Source: Paramecium sonneborni
Lineage: Eukaryota > Ciliophora > Oligohymenophorea > Peniculida > Parameciidae
Assembly (NCBI GenBank): GCA_905182985.1
Contig: CAJJDN010000225.1
Coordinates: 21,364 to 53,308 of the forward strand
DNA length: 31,945 nt
Reading direction: 5' to 3'
This document shows positions 30,968 through 31,945 of the stretch, in pieces. Within the stretch, counting starts at the first letter, position 1. Each line of letters opens with the position of its first letter. The notes below the pieces were generated by a model. That model made no database searches. It worked only from the letters and a program-made list of their open reading frames with translations, and was not told the DNA's origin. The translations under genes were made by a program, and so were the position numbers.

Positions 30968-31945
30968 TCAAAGTAAAAATTATTTGAATTTAAAAAAAAA
31001 TTTTATAATTTGAATTTAAAGAAGTTCCTTTGATTTAATAATCTCTTAATAAAGAAAATTCAAATAAATTTATTAAATAACAAATAGCATGTGAGCCTAT
31101 TAATTTATTTTAATTAAGGTTTTAGAGAGAAATACAAAATTAAACATTATTATTATGGATTTTTCTAAAAATTATTTATCAAAAATCTAACTCTTAAGTT
31201 ATATTTGAGGCTTATAATAAGGCTTTAACTATTTTTGATGGCAATAATTTTTACATAATTATTCTTTTAATTTTTTGTCTTCTGGTACTAAAGAATTGTA
31301 AATTTTCAAATATTTATTTGCTTCCTCATATCTTTCTAATTTTAATAGCAATTCGCCTTGAAAAATTAATTATTAATTTACCTTTTTGTTAAATGGCTTC
31401 TTCATAAAATATTTTTTTCTTTATCAGTTGATCATAGCAAACAATTGATTCTTCATATCTCTCTAAAATTTTTAGTGACCGACCTAAAATAATAATTTAA
31501 GGTTAACATTTAGCCAATAATGAAGTTTTATGATCAGGGTCTAATCTTGAAGCTTTTTCAAAACACTCATAAGCTTCTTATATATTATTCAAATTAAATA
31601 AAGTCACACCTTATGATTATTAATTGCAATTTTTAACCTTTATTATAATATGCTTCTCTACTCTTAGGATGAATTTTAATAGCTTAATCAAAACAAACGA
31701 TTGCATCATCATATTGCTTCATTTTATCTAAAGTAAGACCTAAGTTTGATTTAAAAAAATACATTTATTAACACTAGACATCATGTCTAAAGGATTGATT
31801 TCAATTGCTTTATCAAAACAAATAAGAGCTTCTCTAAATTTATTCAATTATACTAATGCTGTCCCTAAAACTACAAATAAGATTCAACCTTTATTAAAAT
31901 ATGCTGAATAATTTATTGGATTTAATTCAATAGTTTTATCGAATA
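30968..31945 (-). CDS. Tetratricopeptide repeat (TPR) protein, 5' end beyond window
   Basis: After removing five tiny introns (24, 23, 28, 24 and 25 nt), the minus strand gives a continuous row of TPR units: FDKTIELNPINYSAYFNKG, ALVQLNKFREALICFDKAI, EINPLDMMSSVNKC, DKMKQYDDAIVCFDQAIKI, HPKSREAYYNKG, NNIQEAYECFEKASRLDPDH, LKILERYEESIVCYDQLI and LLKLERYEEANKYLKIYN. Each unit is close to 34 residues with the usual Gly, Ala and Pro positions. Introns fall at the same place in successive repeats, next to NKG/NKC, which shows the array grew by copying exon-intron units. TPR arrays are helical scaffolds for protein partners; the specific role is unknown. The C-terminal tail after LVPEDKKLKEQLCKNYC is AT-rich; TGA at 30968 is the first stop in frame, but another small intron could change the end. 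No break is seen. Confidence 0.85.
31357..31381 (-). other. TPR gene intron, 25 nt
   Basis: GTAAAT...TCAAG; removal joins AIQQKG to ELLLKLERY. Confidence 0.85.
31484..31507 (-). other. TPR gene intron, 24 nt
   Basis: GTTAAC...TTTAG; removal joins LLAKC to RSLKILERY. Confidence 0.8.
31610..31637 (-). other. TPR gene intron, 28 nt
   Basis: GTTAAA...ATAAG; removal joins YYNKG to VTLFNLNNI. Confidence 0.8.
31740..31762 (-). other. TPR gene intron, 23 nt
   Basis: GTATTT...CTTAG; removal joins SSVNKC to LTLDKMKQY. Confidence 0.85.
31865..31888 (-). other. TPR gene intron, 24 nt
   Basis: GTTGAA...TTTAG; removal joins YFNKG to TALVQLNKF. Confidence 0.85.

Noticed and set aside
1..31945. Karyorelict-type code (TGA as Trp throughout)
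   Set aside because: Intact genes here use TGG for all Trp and end at TGA, and intron sizes fit Paramecium; kept only as an alternative in the findings.
1..31945. CRISPR arrays, transposase genes, telomeric repeats, rRNA
   Set aside because: None seen on either strand.

Overview
The window is about 78% A+T and comes from a ciliate nuclear genome, most probably Paramecium or a close relative. Three things show this. Reading frames run for hundreds of codons only if TAA and TAG are read as glutamine and TGA is the normal stop. Wherever a gene can be checked against its family, the introns are tiny (19-28 nt, GT...AG). The families are typical of ciliates: tetratricopeptide (TPR), B-box/SPRY, MORN-like repeats, Cys-rich surface proteins and a NACHT/WD40 protein. 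A standard-code gene finder would see almost nothing here.

Layout. 1-260 (-): 5' part of a 60S ribosomal protein L8/uL2 gene that has lost about 74 internal codons. 316-2540 (-): broken gene for a multi-pass membrane protein. 2545-4742 (+): decayed NACHT/WD40 gene, with 1002 bp present twice around a single N at 3740, which looks like an assembly artefact. 5063-5542 (+): intact UBE2D-type E2 gene in which the catalytic Cys codon reads Trp. 5690-10954: decayed genes, including two Cys-rich secreted or surface proteins on the minus strand. 11504-11969 (+): fragment. 12220-14472 (-): B-box/coiled-coil/SPRY gene with four introns and two homopolymer frameshifts. 14539-15041 (-): unrecognised ORF. 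15485-17023 (-): intact 512-aa P-loop GTPase-like gene. 17653-18845 (-): decayed membrane protein. 19150-21195 (-): large broken membrane protein with a 373-codon clean stretch. 21568-23524 (+): Cys-rich surface-antigen-like gene, broken. 23994-24764 (-): open 256-codon membrane protein ORF. 24790-26059 (+): broken coding region. 26110-26480 (-): fragment. 26735-27661 (+): intact CDT1-like replication licensing factor. 28497-30585 (-): zinc-binding N-terminus plus MORN-like repeats, broken. 30968-31945 (-): TPR gene cut by the window end.

Intact housekeeping or regulatory genes (E2, GTPase-like, CDT1, TPR) therefore alternate with long stretches of decaying surface, sensor and repeat-domain genes. 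There is no operon logic: genes lie on both strands and are separated by AT-rich spacers. The repeated signs of decay are frameshifts, many in A/T homopolymers, and TGA at positions that look like tryptophan. Whether this is true pseudogenisation, sequence error, or context-dependent TGA=Trp is the main open question. I found no CRISPR array, rRNA, confident tRNA, telomere repeat or transposase.
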